From Brachypodium distachyon (taxonomy: Eukaryota; Streptophyta; Magnoliopsida; Poales; Poaceae): DNA of 64,000 bases. The notes beneath the pieces are model-generated. The model searched no databases, had not been told where the DNA came from, and saw only the letters and a program-made list of their open reading frames with translations. Positions 49,943 through 62,800 of the stretch are shown here, piece after piece. The stretch covers positions 13,268,001 to 13,332,000 of the forward strand of contig NC_016133.3 in assembly GCF_000005505.3 (NCBI RefSeq), read 5' to 3'. The number at the start of each line of letters is the position of its first letter. Position 1 is the first letter of the stretch. A program made the translations under genes and the position numbers.

Positions 49943-50129
49943 GACCTCTCGGCCTACCAAAATATATTAACCACCAAATGGCCAAAATATATGCTAACCA
50001 CCACATGACACCATGAGATATGCAGGTTCTACTACTGACCTCACGGCATACCAAAATATACTAACCACCAAATGACCAAACTATATGCTAATTACCACAT
50101 GACACCATGAGATGCAGGTTCTAGCACTG
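49943..50129 (+). repeat. Two tandem units of 94 bp between the Harbinger genes
   Basis: Unit 1 (49943-50036) and unit 2 (50037-50129) share GACCTCnCGGCnTACCAAAA, TAACCACCAAATGnCCAAA and CACATGACACCATGAGAT, with a few substitutions and a 2-base gap. They lie just beyond the 3' ends of the two convergent genes. Confidence 0.85.
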
Positions 50130-51253
50130 ATAATTTGTGTTGCTACGTGTAATCTCCCTTTTAATCCAAGCCAACCGTAGTTCATCACTAGAAAATGATA
50201 AGAAAACTTCCCTGTGATCTTTTGCTTGGAAGATATCTGACGCCAACAAAATGTCACTCACTTGTAGACCATCTAACCCTTCAAGAGTTATAATACACTT
50301 GTTAATGTTGTAGGGATCCTCTGCTTTCTTCTCCTCAATAGAAGCTTTCTTCTCCTCGATACCTGCAAATCGGTCTATTTCTTCCTGCTTCAGCTTTAGG
50401 TATCTCTCATGAAATCCCTCGGGAGGTTCAACAGTACTTCTCTTTTGTTTTTTTGCACGTCTGCTGCTAGACTTCTCAGTACGTGCTTGTGCAGAGCTTG
50501 GTGTGGATTTCATTTGTTGAAAAGGTGTTGATGAACACTGGGCAGCATCCGCAATGAAATCCTCGGTCTCTTCCTCAATAGAGAAATGCATACCATATTC
50601 TCTGGCACCTTGTAAAGTAGGTGATGGAGACTGATAAACATCAGGCTGTTCATCAACAGAAATCACCACATTATTTGCCCAGCTTGCATAATAGTCCATA
50701 CCACGACGAGTCCTTCCTTCAGCATGACGGCCTACATATATGTTCAATAAAAATTAGATTGGCATCAAGAAAAACATGACTAAAGCATGCTGAAAAAACA
50801 CAAAGCTATAAGGATATTTCGCTAACCGTCATAGAGTGGAACCAATTCATCATAGTATGGGAAAGACTTGTCTCGCCATTGGAGGGCATCCTTGCTGTTC
50901 TTGCGAGCAGCAAATGTGGCCCAAATATCTGCTGGTGCATCTACCATCATTCTCACGCTATCCCATCCAAAACCACTTTCAGCTAACAAGTCTTTTACAC
51001 TTCGATAATCTTTTTTTAAATCCTGCTCTTTTTGCTTGACTTGGTTAACAGTGAATGACACAACAAACTTGGTATTCAATTGAGAAGTAATACTTGTCCA
51101 TGCTTCCTTACTCCATGCATTTTGGTTTCGAAAACCAGGCACATCATGATCTTTTAAGAGTTGAATAATAAATAGCTTCATTTGGTGACTCCATTTAGCT
51201 CTAGGACAAGGCCTTACGGTACCTAAAGCAGGTAGAAACTTGCTCAATTTCAA
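50121..51253 (-). CDS. Harbinger accessory protein with Myb/SANT-like DNA-binding domain
   Basis: Partner protein (ORF1) of Pong/Harbinger transposons, which binds transposon ends and helps the transposase enter the nucleus. Two exons recognised: about 51253-50829 and 50731-50121, joined in phase 1. The first encodes a Myb/SANT-like domain with WSHQMKLFIIQLLKDH, NAWSKEAWTSITSQLN and a WDSVRMMVDAPADIWATF segment. The second is a low-complexity Ser-rich region with a basic SSRRAKKQKR signal, then a charged helical C-terminus around KQEEIDRFAGIEEKKASIEE. The listed 5' limit is not an ATG: an upstream coding exon is likely (about 51394-51500, reading SYEQQGHRSQSQGLSDFET), but its junction is not settled. 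No stop or frameshift is seen in the two exons. Confidence 0.75.
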
Positions 51254-52386
51254 CTATATTAGTCCTTCTAAGGAAGTAGGAGAACACGCTAATCCAATTT
51301 ATTTAAAACTGGAGCAATATCTATATATTAGGCGCTTCGTCTGCAGTACCAAATTACTAATGCAAGAAATTTAACCCTTCAAGAGTAATACCTATTTGTT
51401 GAGAAGACTGAGAAGTCACACGATCAGTTTCAAAATCGCTTAGTCCCTGCGATTGTGAACGATGGCCTTGTTGCTCATAGCTCCGGTGATTACCATTCTG
51501 TAATAAGACAACAGTATTATTGCAACCAAAATAATCACCACAACTGATTGCTAATATTCTTCATCTGCACCTAAGCATCACACATTGGTGCTGCAGATTA
51601 ATTACTGCTACGTAGGAGTACGTTAGTACACTGGCTAGATTAATCTCATTCAGTCATTCAGAGATGACTAGGACACATAGTAGATGGAGATTGATTGGTT
51701 CCGGCTTGAGAAAGATTACTTGGTGTACTAGTTCTACCTTCGGAATTGTCATCTGGTTGTATTTAACATCTCCTAATTATTGTCCAAAGCCAACTAATCA
51801 TCTGGTTGTATTTAACAAAAAAAAACTCTGCTATTAATCTCCTAAGGGGACTGAAACCACAAAATTGATGAATCAGATCGACTGATCTCTGAACACCTGA
51901 CATACCTGCAAAGAGGAACAAATGGCCATGCTGTAGGGACGACTTGGAGCAGCCGGAGAAGACGAGATGGCCGAGCCTCGCCGTAGTGACGCAGGCGGAG
52001 AATACGAGATGAGCGAGGGGAGAAACCAGCAGACAGGATTTGGTGGCTATCGTCGGTCGCTGCTCCCCTTCTAGACGAGGCAGAGTGCCTCCTTTTTTCC
52101 CCCCTTTTTTTTGCCCTCGCGAAAGATCCAGATATATTACTTTTGCCGCGAGAGTTGGCGCGAGAGTAGCGCGCGCGGGGCACTTCGCGCAGTCGTTCCG
52201 CGCCAGGAATTTTTACATGCGGTCTGACTTCATGTTGAGATTCCGCTGGAAATAGGCTCAGGAATCGGTTTTCCTAAGGAACTCGGTATCACCGATCCTG
52301 TGAACCGAATGCCACATACAGGAAAATATCCTCTAGTTCAGAATCCCATAAGAATCCCACAGATTTCCTGCAAACCGAAGGAGGCC

Positions 52387-53831
52387 TGAACCCACAAACC
52401 ACCGTATTTCCTGGGTATATTTTACTCAGTCCGTTTCTTATTACTCGTATATATGTAGTGTTTTTAAGATAAAATAAAATGGACAAAACAATTACTAAGC
52501 CATTCTATTCATATTCCAATGTAATTAATTAATTACACTACAATAGTGCTTTTTGTCCACTGGCCCATGAGATACCGGTAGAGTCGATGGCGTCCCGTTG
52601 TTGCCTTTCCCCTATCGGAGCCGACTCGACCTTGTTGATGACAGTTGGGAAATTCTCGTGCACGTGCTCCTGAAGACCAGCCTCTCCCAGCTGCAGTCGC
52701 CGTTGTTGAACCTCGCCACCCTGAGGGGACGTCAAGAATCTAAGCTGACGCTCCATCGATTCCGTCCAAACAGATGAAATCGAGGGAAATTAGAGCTCGG
52801 AAGACCATCTCAACGATGAAGCATCGTCATTTGCCATGCGGCGCCTCCACGAGGACCACACCATTTCCCACAAGCCTCCTGACATCGGAACAAGAGCGAA
52901 GTGAGGAGACCTTTTTTTTTCATTCCGGTCGTGCCATCATCGTTTTGCCGCCGCAGGTCATTGAGAAACGAAGACCTATCGACAACTAGATGGGAAGAAC
53001 TACAGTTCCTACTTGTAGAGTCGGACCTTCTTACACACCCCCACCGGCCCCTGATCCTAGATAGACAAGCAGGGCGTAGCTAGGTATTCTTTCCATGTGC
53101 ACATGCACCAGGTTCCAACTTTTTTTTACTAACAATTAGGATAAAAGTTTAAGATGTGCACCAGGTTAGATCAAGAAAAGTGCACTCCTGCCTGAAAATT
53201 TGTGTAAACTAACAACTTAACAATGCAACAAGACACAATTGTGCACCAGGACATTTTCTACTCTAGCTCCGCCCCTTTTCAAGCAAGGTCATTAGGGGAA
53301 TACCCAATCAAGCCCCCCACTTGTTAGCATCGCCCAACTCCATGCACTCGCGTCATGTTCAAATGTTTGGCACATCCAGCACAGAAGCAGAGATCACTCG
53401 GGTCTAATGTAAGGATGGCTGCTCTTCCTTACAAACTGACCCTAGTCCCCTTCCACTTGCAAGGTGGAACTAAAGTGAGTGACAACGTCTAATATCCTAT
53501 GACTTGTGCACCTATTAAATTTTCGAAATATATGATTGATAAACGAATCTTTCTCGACTCACACTTAAGTTTGGCAGATGGGATGCTACTATCTAGTCTA
53601 CAGACATGCAAAAGGACAACCTTCATGCGCCACAACCGCCACCATCATCCTCCCTACTAATTGATTCAATTAATAAACAGAGTATGATAGGCTGAAAGTG
53701 ACACTAAACGTCTAAACCTGAACATCGATGACAAGGACGACCCCTAATAAAATCAGAAAATCTTTCCCCATATATATATAGGCAAGTATACTTGCTATTT
53801 TTGGCAATCACCCGATCCAGCTTAGCAGATC
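52387..53831. other. Intergenic stretch between Harbinger element and P450
   Basis: A block at 52540-53080 has higher GC and small ORFs on both strands but no recognised domain; it may be an old transposon remnant. The last 70 bases are the P450 promoter. Confidence 0.35.
53768..53782 (+). promoter_or_regulatory. TATA box of P450 gene
   Basis: CATATATATATAGG lies about 55-60 bases before the ATG at 53832, a normal position for a plant TATA box with a short leader. Confidence 0.6.
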
Positions 53832-55492
53832 ATGGAGAACCTCACATACAGCTGCTACCTGTTGTTGCTAGCTCTTATTCCGCTTGTATACTTTGTTAGA
53901 ATCGGTAGACCAAATTCCCTTAGAAACTCTACCGACAACCCTTGTCTGAGGCTCCCTCCTGGCCCATGGGAGCTTCCCGTCATTGGCAGCGTCCACCACC
54001 TTTTCAGTGCCCTCCCACACCGAACTCTACGTGACCTCTCACGCCGTCATGGCCCTCTCATGCTCCTCAAGCTCGGCAAGGCTCCTGTAATCGTCGTCTC
54101 CGGTGCCGATGCTGCCAAGGCGGTCATGAAGACCCATGACAATGTCTTCAGCACAAGGCCAATGAGCTCAGCTCTCAAAGTCGTCCTCAAGTATGGCAAC
54201 GGGATATCGTTTTCCCCGTACGGTGAGGAATGGCGTCAACTTTGCAAGGCTTGCGTTGTCGAGCTGCTGAGCGCTGAGCGCATTCAGTCTTTTTGGCCCG
54301 TCTGTGAACGAGACCATGCGACTCATCAAGTCAGTCCTCTCATCATCATCATCATCATCATCATCATCGGAGCCGCTTGTGAATGTGAGTCTGATGATCA
54401 ACCGGTACGTGTCCGATGCAACAGCGCATGCCTTCATGGGTTACCGGTTGAAGGACCAGGACACCTTCATCCATTATGTTGATGAGCTATCCGGTTTGGT
54501 AGCCGGATTCACCTTACATACTTGTTCCCATCATCGAGGCTAGCACGCGCTCTAAGCAGCACGCTGCGCAGGACTAAGGCCACCCGGGATACCGTTTTCA
54601 CGTACCTGGACCATGTAGTAAGTGAGCATCACGATAGGCGGCAGTCTTCGTCTGAGAAAGACGATGGTCACCAAGACCTCATAGATGTCCTCCTGCAGAT
54701 CAAAGCCGACAAAGGCGACAACCTTCAGGTCCCTCTGACCAAGGACATGATCAAAATAGTCACTTTTGTAAGTTTTGTGCTTCCCTGCTGCTGCGCGCAT
54801 GCTATATATTTTGAACCACACTAGCTTGTACTTTTTTTCACCAACTGATCTAAAACAACTGAATGCAGGAACTTCTTACAGGCGGGATCGAGGGGCCATC
54901 AACGACGATGAACTGGGCCATGGCAGAGCTTATGCGGAACCCGAGTGCCATGTCCAGGGCACAAGCCGAGGTCAGGCGAGTCTTCATGGGGCAAAACAAG
55001 GTTATAACCCAGGAGGGCCTAGCCGAGCTGCCCTACCTCAATTGCGTCATCAAGGAGACCATGCGATTACACGCTCCTTCACCATTACTGCTGCCAAGGC
55101 AATGCCAGGAACAATGCAAGATACTCGGCTACGACGTGCCCAAGGGTGCTACGGTGCTGGTGAATGCTTGGGCCATCGCCAGAGACCCTGAATACTGGCC
55201 AGAACCAGAAGCGTTCATGCCGGAGAGGTTCCAAGGCAGTCTAATCGATCCCAAAGGTAACAACTTTGAGTATACGCCATTCGGTTCCGGGCGAAGGATG
55301 TGCCCCGGGATGCATTTCGGTCTCGCGCAAGTCCAGCTAGTTCTCGCAAGCCTTCTGCTTTACTTCGATTGGGCTCTCCCGGATGGCATTCTTCCCGGTG
55401 ATTTAGACATGGCAGAAACCTTTGGAATCGTCGCTAAGAGGAAGGAGGATCTGCTGCTGCGTGCAACTCCCCGGGTACAGCTTCCCTGCTGA
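53832..55492 (+). pseudogene. CYP71-clan cytochrome P450 with two frame breaks
   Basis: Haem monooxygenase of the CYP71 clan (specialised metabolism), ER-anchored by the N-terminal segment YSCYLLLLALIPLVYFV. Exon 1 (53832-54767) shows the hinge LPPGPWELPVIGSVHHL and WRQLCKACVVELLSAERIQS. A base change in frame occurs between about 54283 and 54304. The protein continues in the next frame as NETMRLIKSVL, a poly-Ser stretch and MINRYVSDATAHAFMG, then returns to the original frame near 54505-54522 at FPSSRLARALSSTLRRT. An intron (54768-54868) precedes exon 2, with the oxygen-binding helix (LLTGGIEGPSTTMNW), ETMR of ExxR, PERF, and the haem loop FGSGRRMCPG. All catalytic motifs are intact; only the two opposite indels break the gene. 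It is a recent pseudogene or has assembly errors. Confidence 0.85.
54340..54368 (+). repeat. (TCA)n microsatellite in P450 exon
   Basis: Nearly ten TCA units, encoding poly-Ser in the homologous frame (poly-Ile in the original frame). It lies between the two frame breaks of the P450. Confidence 0.9.
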
Positions 55493-56832
55493 TTTCCCAG
55501 ATCGATCTACGCGTTATATATGTAGTTTTCTTGTCATGAATAAAGCCATCTCATTCTCATTGGCTAGCTCTTCAAGTTCAAGTTATTGCATCAACTTCTT
55601 CCATGTGTATTTGTTTCCAGTTGTGTGGCTCTTGTTTCAAACAATAAATTGCTTGTGTTCCGTTTGAATATGTAATTTGTGTTGATGTGCAAAAGCATGG
55701 ATATATGGACTTGTTTTTTTTTTCAAGGGAAAAGCTTTTTTTTTAGCATATATGCATGTTCCATTGATATGAAGAAGATTAATTGTTGTTTTCAGTTAAT
55801 ATCGATCGCATGGACCTGTTCACTTGCTAAACATCTGTGCATGCGTACGGTCCATCCACCGGAACAATATGGTGCTTCGTGCAAGTGAGAGGACCACAAA
55901 TAAATATAGCAAAAATCAATAATTAGTCGTACTCTTTTTTTTTTAGCCATTCTCAACTGAGCTTGCTTAGGACATATTCTCTCCGTCCCATAATTGTTGT
56001 CGCTATTTTAGTTCAAATTATGGAACAGAGGGAGTAGTATAGCCGTACATACTACTCCATATCAAACGACCCGGCAGGAAGTATCAATCAAAAGAGCTAC
56101 ACTCGAATTTGTATTAAAAAAACTTGGTATAAAAATGGTATTAAAAAATCTTAAATTTTGTTATATTTAGTTGGATTAAATGGCATTTTAATGAAGTTCA
56201 TTTGGATTTTTTTTAATTTTTGGTCCAGATCTAAGCATCTAGTATTATTTTTTTTCATTTGCAACCTTAAATTTTGTTAAAATCAACCCGCAGTCCACCC
56301 CCGTTAGCAATACCAATCCAATTTACATGCCATTTTCTATTAGAAGAGCTGAAACCCAAAACAAAAGCCAAAAAACGAAGAATAAACAGCAGAGAGCTAC
56401 TCCCATGCAAGGGAAAGCCAGGTAGTCCCCTTAGGGCCTTGACACTAGCAAGCATCCAAAGTTTAGCTTGTATCTCAGCGATGCATTTAAACATTTCCAG
56501 ATGGGAGGGAAGAGGAAGAGAAATTGTAAATGTCGATCCATGTCTTCCCAAAGAACTTACAGAATATGTACATAAAGCAACCAAAACTAGGGAGCATAGA
56601 GAAATCCTTGAACCACTTTCATTCTGCAGCTATCCCAATTACATAACCTCTGCCGGCCACATGTGCAGACTGCACTGCGTTTTCTGTATTGCCCCAGCTA
56701 GCAGGAGGAGGCGGCACTGGATATTTAGGGCAAGGACCTGCACAGCAGTATCCAGAAACCTGGCAATGGTAAACCTGTATGACTCTATCCAATCCGACAA
56801 CATGCTTGTCCTTGCGCTGGTTCTGCTGGGTA
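55493..56832. other. Intergenic stretch between convergent P450 and starch synthase III
   Basis: P450 3' UTR (to about 55680), a short Stowaway at 55977-56034, AT-rich sequence, and the presumed 3' UTR of the starch synthase gene from about 56600. No supported gene. Confidence 0.4.
55977..56034. mobile_element. Short Stowaway MITE
   Basis: A 58-bp hairpin between TA dinucleotides. The left end is TTCTCTCCGTCCCATAATTG and the right end AATTATGGAACAGAGGGAG. Confidence 0.8.
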
Positions 56833-59800
56833 TCAGAATTTGCGTGCGGAATGGTACAATTCGATGTAGTCCAACGCTGGCCGGTTCCATGACCAATCTT
56901 GCTCCATGACCCTCTTGCAAAGGGAGTGGAACCAGTCGCGGGCATCAAACCAAGCGGCGATTGCTCTGAAACGAGGTACCGAAGAGAAAGATGAATAAGA
57001 GAACATTACTGAATTCAGAGCTAAGTTTTATTTGATCGTCGAGGAGCAGCACTTGCCTGTTCAGGGCATAATCCACACCGTTGCTGTCAGCTCCGTTGAA
57101 ACTGAATCCGTTTGGCTCGAGACCAAGAGATCGAGCCCGCTCTCTATCATTATCTACGTCAAAGACCGTATCATAGAGCCCTGCAATGAGAAAGGATATA
57201 TCTCGTTTCATGTCCAGCTCAATAGATGCCAAAGCAGTGCGCCATAATGGCAACAAACAGTTTAGCAACTAAGTTGTATATATGCACACCTCCAGTTTTC
57301 CGAACTATGGGGACTGATCCATAACGCATAGCAACAAGTTGAGTTAAGCCACAGGGTTCAAAGATAGATGGAACAAGGATGAAGTCAGAGCCGGCATATA
57401 TCTGTTGAAGGGAAAATGAATTTAAATTACTCCTATATGATAACTGCAAAAAAATATTTATATGATAAATCTTCAACTCCTTTAATTGAGGGCTGGATGG
57501 TGTAGGATGATGAGCTCACCAGACGCGAAAGAGGTTCATCATATGTTAGAGCAAGCTTCACCCGACCGTGGTAAACACCATGAAGAGAATCAGCCAATCT
57601 GCAAAAATCACCTTGTATTCGAGGATCTGGAGCTGAACCAAGCAAAACCACCTAAAAACACATCACTGTAAATCATTTTGATTTGTTTTGCAGATTAACA
57701 AAAAATAATTACAGATAAATCAACTTCCTACAGAAGCATTAGAGGTTTATTCTACACAAGGATGAACCTGTCCGTTGCTTTCGAGAGTCCGATGAATTGC
57801 ATGTTTTATGAGGTGGATTCCCTTCTGGGGTGTCAGACGGGTGATGATTCCAACAATAGGGACATCAGTTTGTTGCAGTCCAAACTTCTGCTGCAATGCC
57901 CTTTTTGCAGCACTCTTGCCTTCAACAACGTTTTCAGAAGTATAAGAGACCTGAAGTAGTTTGAATAACGGAGTTAAGCAGGAAACTAGTTGTGATTTTG
58001 GTATCTATTTTCACTTTGAAAAATCAGTACCGGGAGAAAGTCATCAGTGTATGGATCCCAGATATCTTGATCAATTCCATTGAGGATGCCGTAGAATTTT
58101 TCACGATGAGGAGCGATGGCACCATGGCCTGTCACTTCCCTCGAATACGTATGAGAAACCTGCATGGATTGGAAAAAATAGCTGAATACATACAAAACAC
58201 AAGAATAAGATTCAATAATCCCGTGAATAATACTCTGTGATACAAATTGTGCCAGACACAATGATTAGCAAGTACAAGACACTGAAGTACTCACAGTTGT
58301 GGCTTTATCACAGTATGCCATTGCTTTACTAATATATTGTGCTCCGAATTCAAGATTGTGTATGGTAAATACAACCCGGGCACTTGCCAATCTGGATTGC
58401 GCATAGTGTTCCTTATATATCCAGGCAACCGGAGCACTTGACCAATCATGGCAGTGTATTATATGCTGTCAGGAGGAGACATATCTATTTTAACTGAGGT
58501 GAAAGGGGAGAAACAAGCAAGGGAATTGTTCGGAGAACACGTGTTACAAGATTAAAAAAATAATATAAGCACTACTATTGTGAACAACACTTACCGGAGA
58601 AGACCCATTCTGGAGGAGAAACTCTAGAGCAGAATGACAGAAGAAGCCAAATCTGCGGTCATCGTTCCTTCCATATACACATCCGACCTCAAACATCCTA
58701 GAAAAGTAAATGTCAAAATGGTATATGTGTGAATCCCCTTGCATGCAAAATCGCCAGCAGAGTTCTTGAGAGGATTGGGGTACACTTATAGGAAGTGGAC
58801 CAAATGATACAATTATCATTAAATCTTATAAATGCATTGATGAAAAGAGTACAGCGTGTTCTGGTCTCTTAATCATCCACATGTGTTCTATTGACCATTT
58901 GACACGCCTAAAATTCACACCAATTTGGGAGTGGAGTTGTCACCACATTTTCCTAGCATTAGTGCATTACCGTGTCGATTTAATTTGATCGACTACCGGC
59001 CTTTCATGTTTGTGCAAACAGTGCTGATTGCTTATGTCGTTCCAAGCCAAGATCTGACTGTCATACTAAATTTATTTATGCTTTTCTCTTAAATGGAATT
59101 AGGTAATCCACAGAAGGAAAACAAAGTTTGTACACACTTCCTGCAATTCGACTCTACGATCTAGAGAAGCTGAAATGCGCCAGTCAAATGCACTCTCGAG
59201 AGTAAATAAGTCAAAACTTCCAAATGGTGGGATTTACTGACAAAATTTCAGCAAACTCCTCTGGCCCAAAAGAGATCAAGGAGACACTAATTTCACATAC
59301 TCCCTCCGGCCGAAATTACTTGTCTCAGATTTAGTACAAAGTTGTACTAAATTAAGAAAAAGTCATTCCGGCCGGAGGGAGTATCATATCACAACTAGTT
59401 CTTAATCAGTGCATTTACCTGCCAATGCAAAAAATTCTAGTTCGTAGCCTCTGTAATCTCTAAGAGAATAGTAGTCGTAGGAACTAAATAAGGTTAGTTG
59501 CATATAGTACACTGCTAACATATATGTGTTAAGAATCAATAGAAAGATCTAGGCTCTAGCACAATGAATTTTGAGAAAAAGGGAAATTATTATGGCCTAT
59601 ATCACAGGTGCTATACATAAGTTGCTGCATACCCATTTTGAGGTTCCAGGAAGTAAACCAAGAGGTCTTCGACTAGTCCAGTCCATACTTTTATTTCTGT
59701 ACCACCCCAAGAAAAACTTGTATACAAATGTAGATTCTTCACCTGCATTGAAATATATGAAACTTGATTGCTAGAGTGTACTATAAAACAACAGAAATCT

Positions 59801-62800
59801 GCATCCCCTATACCGGAGCCGCTAACGGGTTTACCGGGATCTGTACCACCCCAAAGCCCCCCCATCGCAGTGAGAGGAATGTAAAAGTTTGGGGTGTTTT
59901 GAGTTCAAATTTTGGTGACGTTTGTGACTTGAAAGGTGATATTTATATACAACTTTGGAACCACAGCAGGAGCTCTGCAATTAACTTTAGTTCTAGTGAC
60001 AAAGGTTGTGTTTGGTATTGCAGTGGTTCCCGTAATCCTGTTTGCCCCTCCTGCTTTTTACCTATTTTTATTGTTTGACCAACCAACTTTTCCTGCTTTT
60101 GTATATACCTCTTCAGGAAATATTTCTTCACAGCAGATTATAAAATAACTTCAGTGCAGCACAGTTAAGCAACCACCAACTAAGCCAAAGCCTCACAGAA
60201 TCAAAAGGGAAATGCATTATAAAAGACAACGCAAGATGTGGGTACTTTAACTTACGCTGCTTTGCTTTAAACAGTCATACTTTGGAAGAATAACCTCAAC
60301 AGTATGGCCTAAATCTTGAACAGCACGTGAAAGACTCGTAACAACATCACCCAGACCTCCAACCTATGAGAGCATTGGCCATGCCAAAGCATCGTATTAT
60401 GTTATATAAGGAAGAAAAAAAAGGAAAAAGGTGATGACATCTTGCTTACAATCACATAAATTAGCTTTAGAAATATGGATTACCTTTGCAATGGGAGCCA
60501 TCTCAACAGCAATGTGGACAATATGCATGTGATCTTCTGTTCCAATTGAATCAGAAACAGGAATATGATAGTCCATGCCATTCCTATTGTCATAGATCCC
60601 ACCATCTTCCGATTCGGAGAAAACAAAGTCCAACATATAGGCATCCGGTGGAACGCTAACTGGACAAGGAACATGGAGAAAGACAATTAAGGAGCAAGGA
60701 TGGAACTTCTTGGTGTTGTTCTGTATTACACTGTGTAATTAAGTAATAATAACAAGGGAAGTAGGATATATAATGCCCCACTGTAGGAATATTACAACCA
60801 AGATTCCAAAACCAAGCTAAACAGTAACTAATTTAACATGAATTTGGCCACTAAATTGCCACTTGAGTGACTGTCACAACATAAAGATATCAAAGGAAGT
60901 AGGCATATAGGAATTATACCAGCTAGATTCTCCTAGTCCCGCTCTCGAGAAAAAATAGTTACAAGCTTATATGGTAGTAGCATATCTATGATGGCATTAA
61001 ACTTGCAAGCTTTTCACAATAATAGAACTATATCACCTTTTGATTCAGGTCTAACTGAAGTATATATCAGATACCATATGTACATCATTAGTAACACTTG
61101 ACTGTGTTTATTGTGTAAATATGTACACCAATATCCCAGAAAGTTATCTACTAAGAATAATAATGTAAGAAATCTCAAACCTGTTGCCTTCAAGAGCGAG
61201 CCATCTTGCACTTTCACCATCTTCTGGGGTGGCAATGCACCACTTGGATGCATCCAAAGGTTAAAGGAGCCTCTAAACCAAACCTCCGGCTTCCCATTCA
61301 GCACCGTGTTAGACGGATTGTATATTATCTCCACTGTAGTTCCAGCACATATTTCAAGTGGTTCAGTATAAACGATGTGTTTCTGGGAAAGCAGAAACCT
61401 TCGCATAGTTTTTGCCTTCATCTCAGCTTTCATTTTTGCACTTCTCTCAGTCTGTGTAAACAAAAAGGACAGAAATTAACAGATATTTATTGTTCAAACA
61501 TCAGATGTATCCACCACAAAGAACAGTTATTCTTGTCTTTAATAATATTAAGTGGTAACCAAAGTTCTGAAAAAATAGTGCCAACTGTGTGGTCATCATG
61601 AATTAGTTATCAAACCAGTCAGCCTCCGCCTCATTTAGGGGGTTATTTGTAATTTGACGTAAGAATGGTCTAAATGGCAAGTTATTTGTAATTTGGGGCA
61701 TTATAAGTGTGGCCTCTAGCCAACTGGTCGATACCAGTTCAATGTTTGCCAGCACTCAGCTGGTTAACAGCAAAAAATGACACGTTATGGTCGAAGTTTC
61801 CATTGATGAAACTGGAACTTAATTTAAATATGGCATAGGTCTTTCAACTGGTTACCCGACGAAGTATCGCCGGACCCGATCCGAGTTTATCATGTGGGGA
61901 TATTTGTATTCATGAAGAAGCAAACAGGGGCTAAGAAGATGCAGTAGCTGCTGTCGTCCCTAAGCCAGACCTAGCCGTGCCCAGAACCGACTTATATTTG
62001 GTTGGGACAGAGTTGGATACCAGAATGTAGATGGTTCAGTATTACAGATTCCAAGTCCAGGTGTTGCATACATAAGCATGGCCATTGCACTGTTCTTCCC
62101 TACCAAAGCTCTACTACAGCGCCAGCTAAATCCCACAAGGGAGCTGGTCCTTGCCCGTACAACTAACGACTGCGATCAATCACTCAAAGATTCTGTTGCA
62201 ACTGACCTTTCTTTTGATAGCCTCCTCCCTTTCTCTCCTTTCTTGCAGAAGCCTTGTATAGATGTTATGTTCCTCTTGCACCCAATAGCCTTCCTCAGTC
62301 CAGACGTTTGGAAGAATAGCATGGAAATCTTGTCGACCATTGTTATCATAAGTCCTTGCATTCCCAGGTGGCCCATCAGCTAAAACCCAGTCTAACACAA
62401 GTGCCTTTTCAGGTAGAATAACTGCACACAAAGAAAAGGTAGGTGTTACATATCTTCTGAGTGCTTCATGGAGCAGAAAGCATTCAGTAACTTTTAAGAT
62501 AGATATTCCATTCCCCTCGTCAGATATGTACTGTAAGAAAACCAAGATCAGAAGCTAAATGCTAATGTTACCTGGCCTTCAAGTTAATATACTTTTTTAC
62601 TCATGCCATTAATAAAACAAGGAAATACATGCCATGTTTATAGGACTACGCCAGCATCAAATCTATGTTATGAATATATATAATACCTAGCTAGGCAAAG
62701 TGTGGAATATCGTACCATCTGCATGCCACCAATCACCATTTTTGTCATTGCACTTGACAAGCCTTTCAACAATAGAGAGTCCATCAGTCCAATTGTTGTA

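Larger units (their letters stand above)
48020..52386. mobile_element. PIF/Harbinger (Pong-like) transposon, near complete
   Basis: A 4.4-kb element with both characteristic genes in convergent order: a DDE transposase (plus strand) and a Myb/SANT-like DNA-binding protein (minus strand). The left end (AGGCCATATGCGGTTTGGAG, 48021 on) and the reverse complement of the right end (AGGCCTCCTTCGGTTTGCAG, ending near 52385) are inverted relatives. A second shared block, GCATTCGGTT, lies further inside both (near 48140 and 52305). The usual 3-bp TTA/TAA target duplication is not clear, so terminal positions may be a few bases off. Interruption of the transposase frame suggests that the copy is no longer autonomous. 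Confidence 0.75.
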
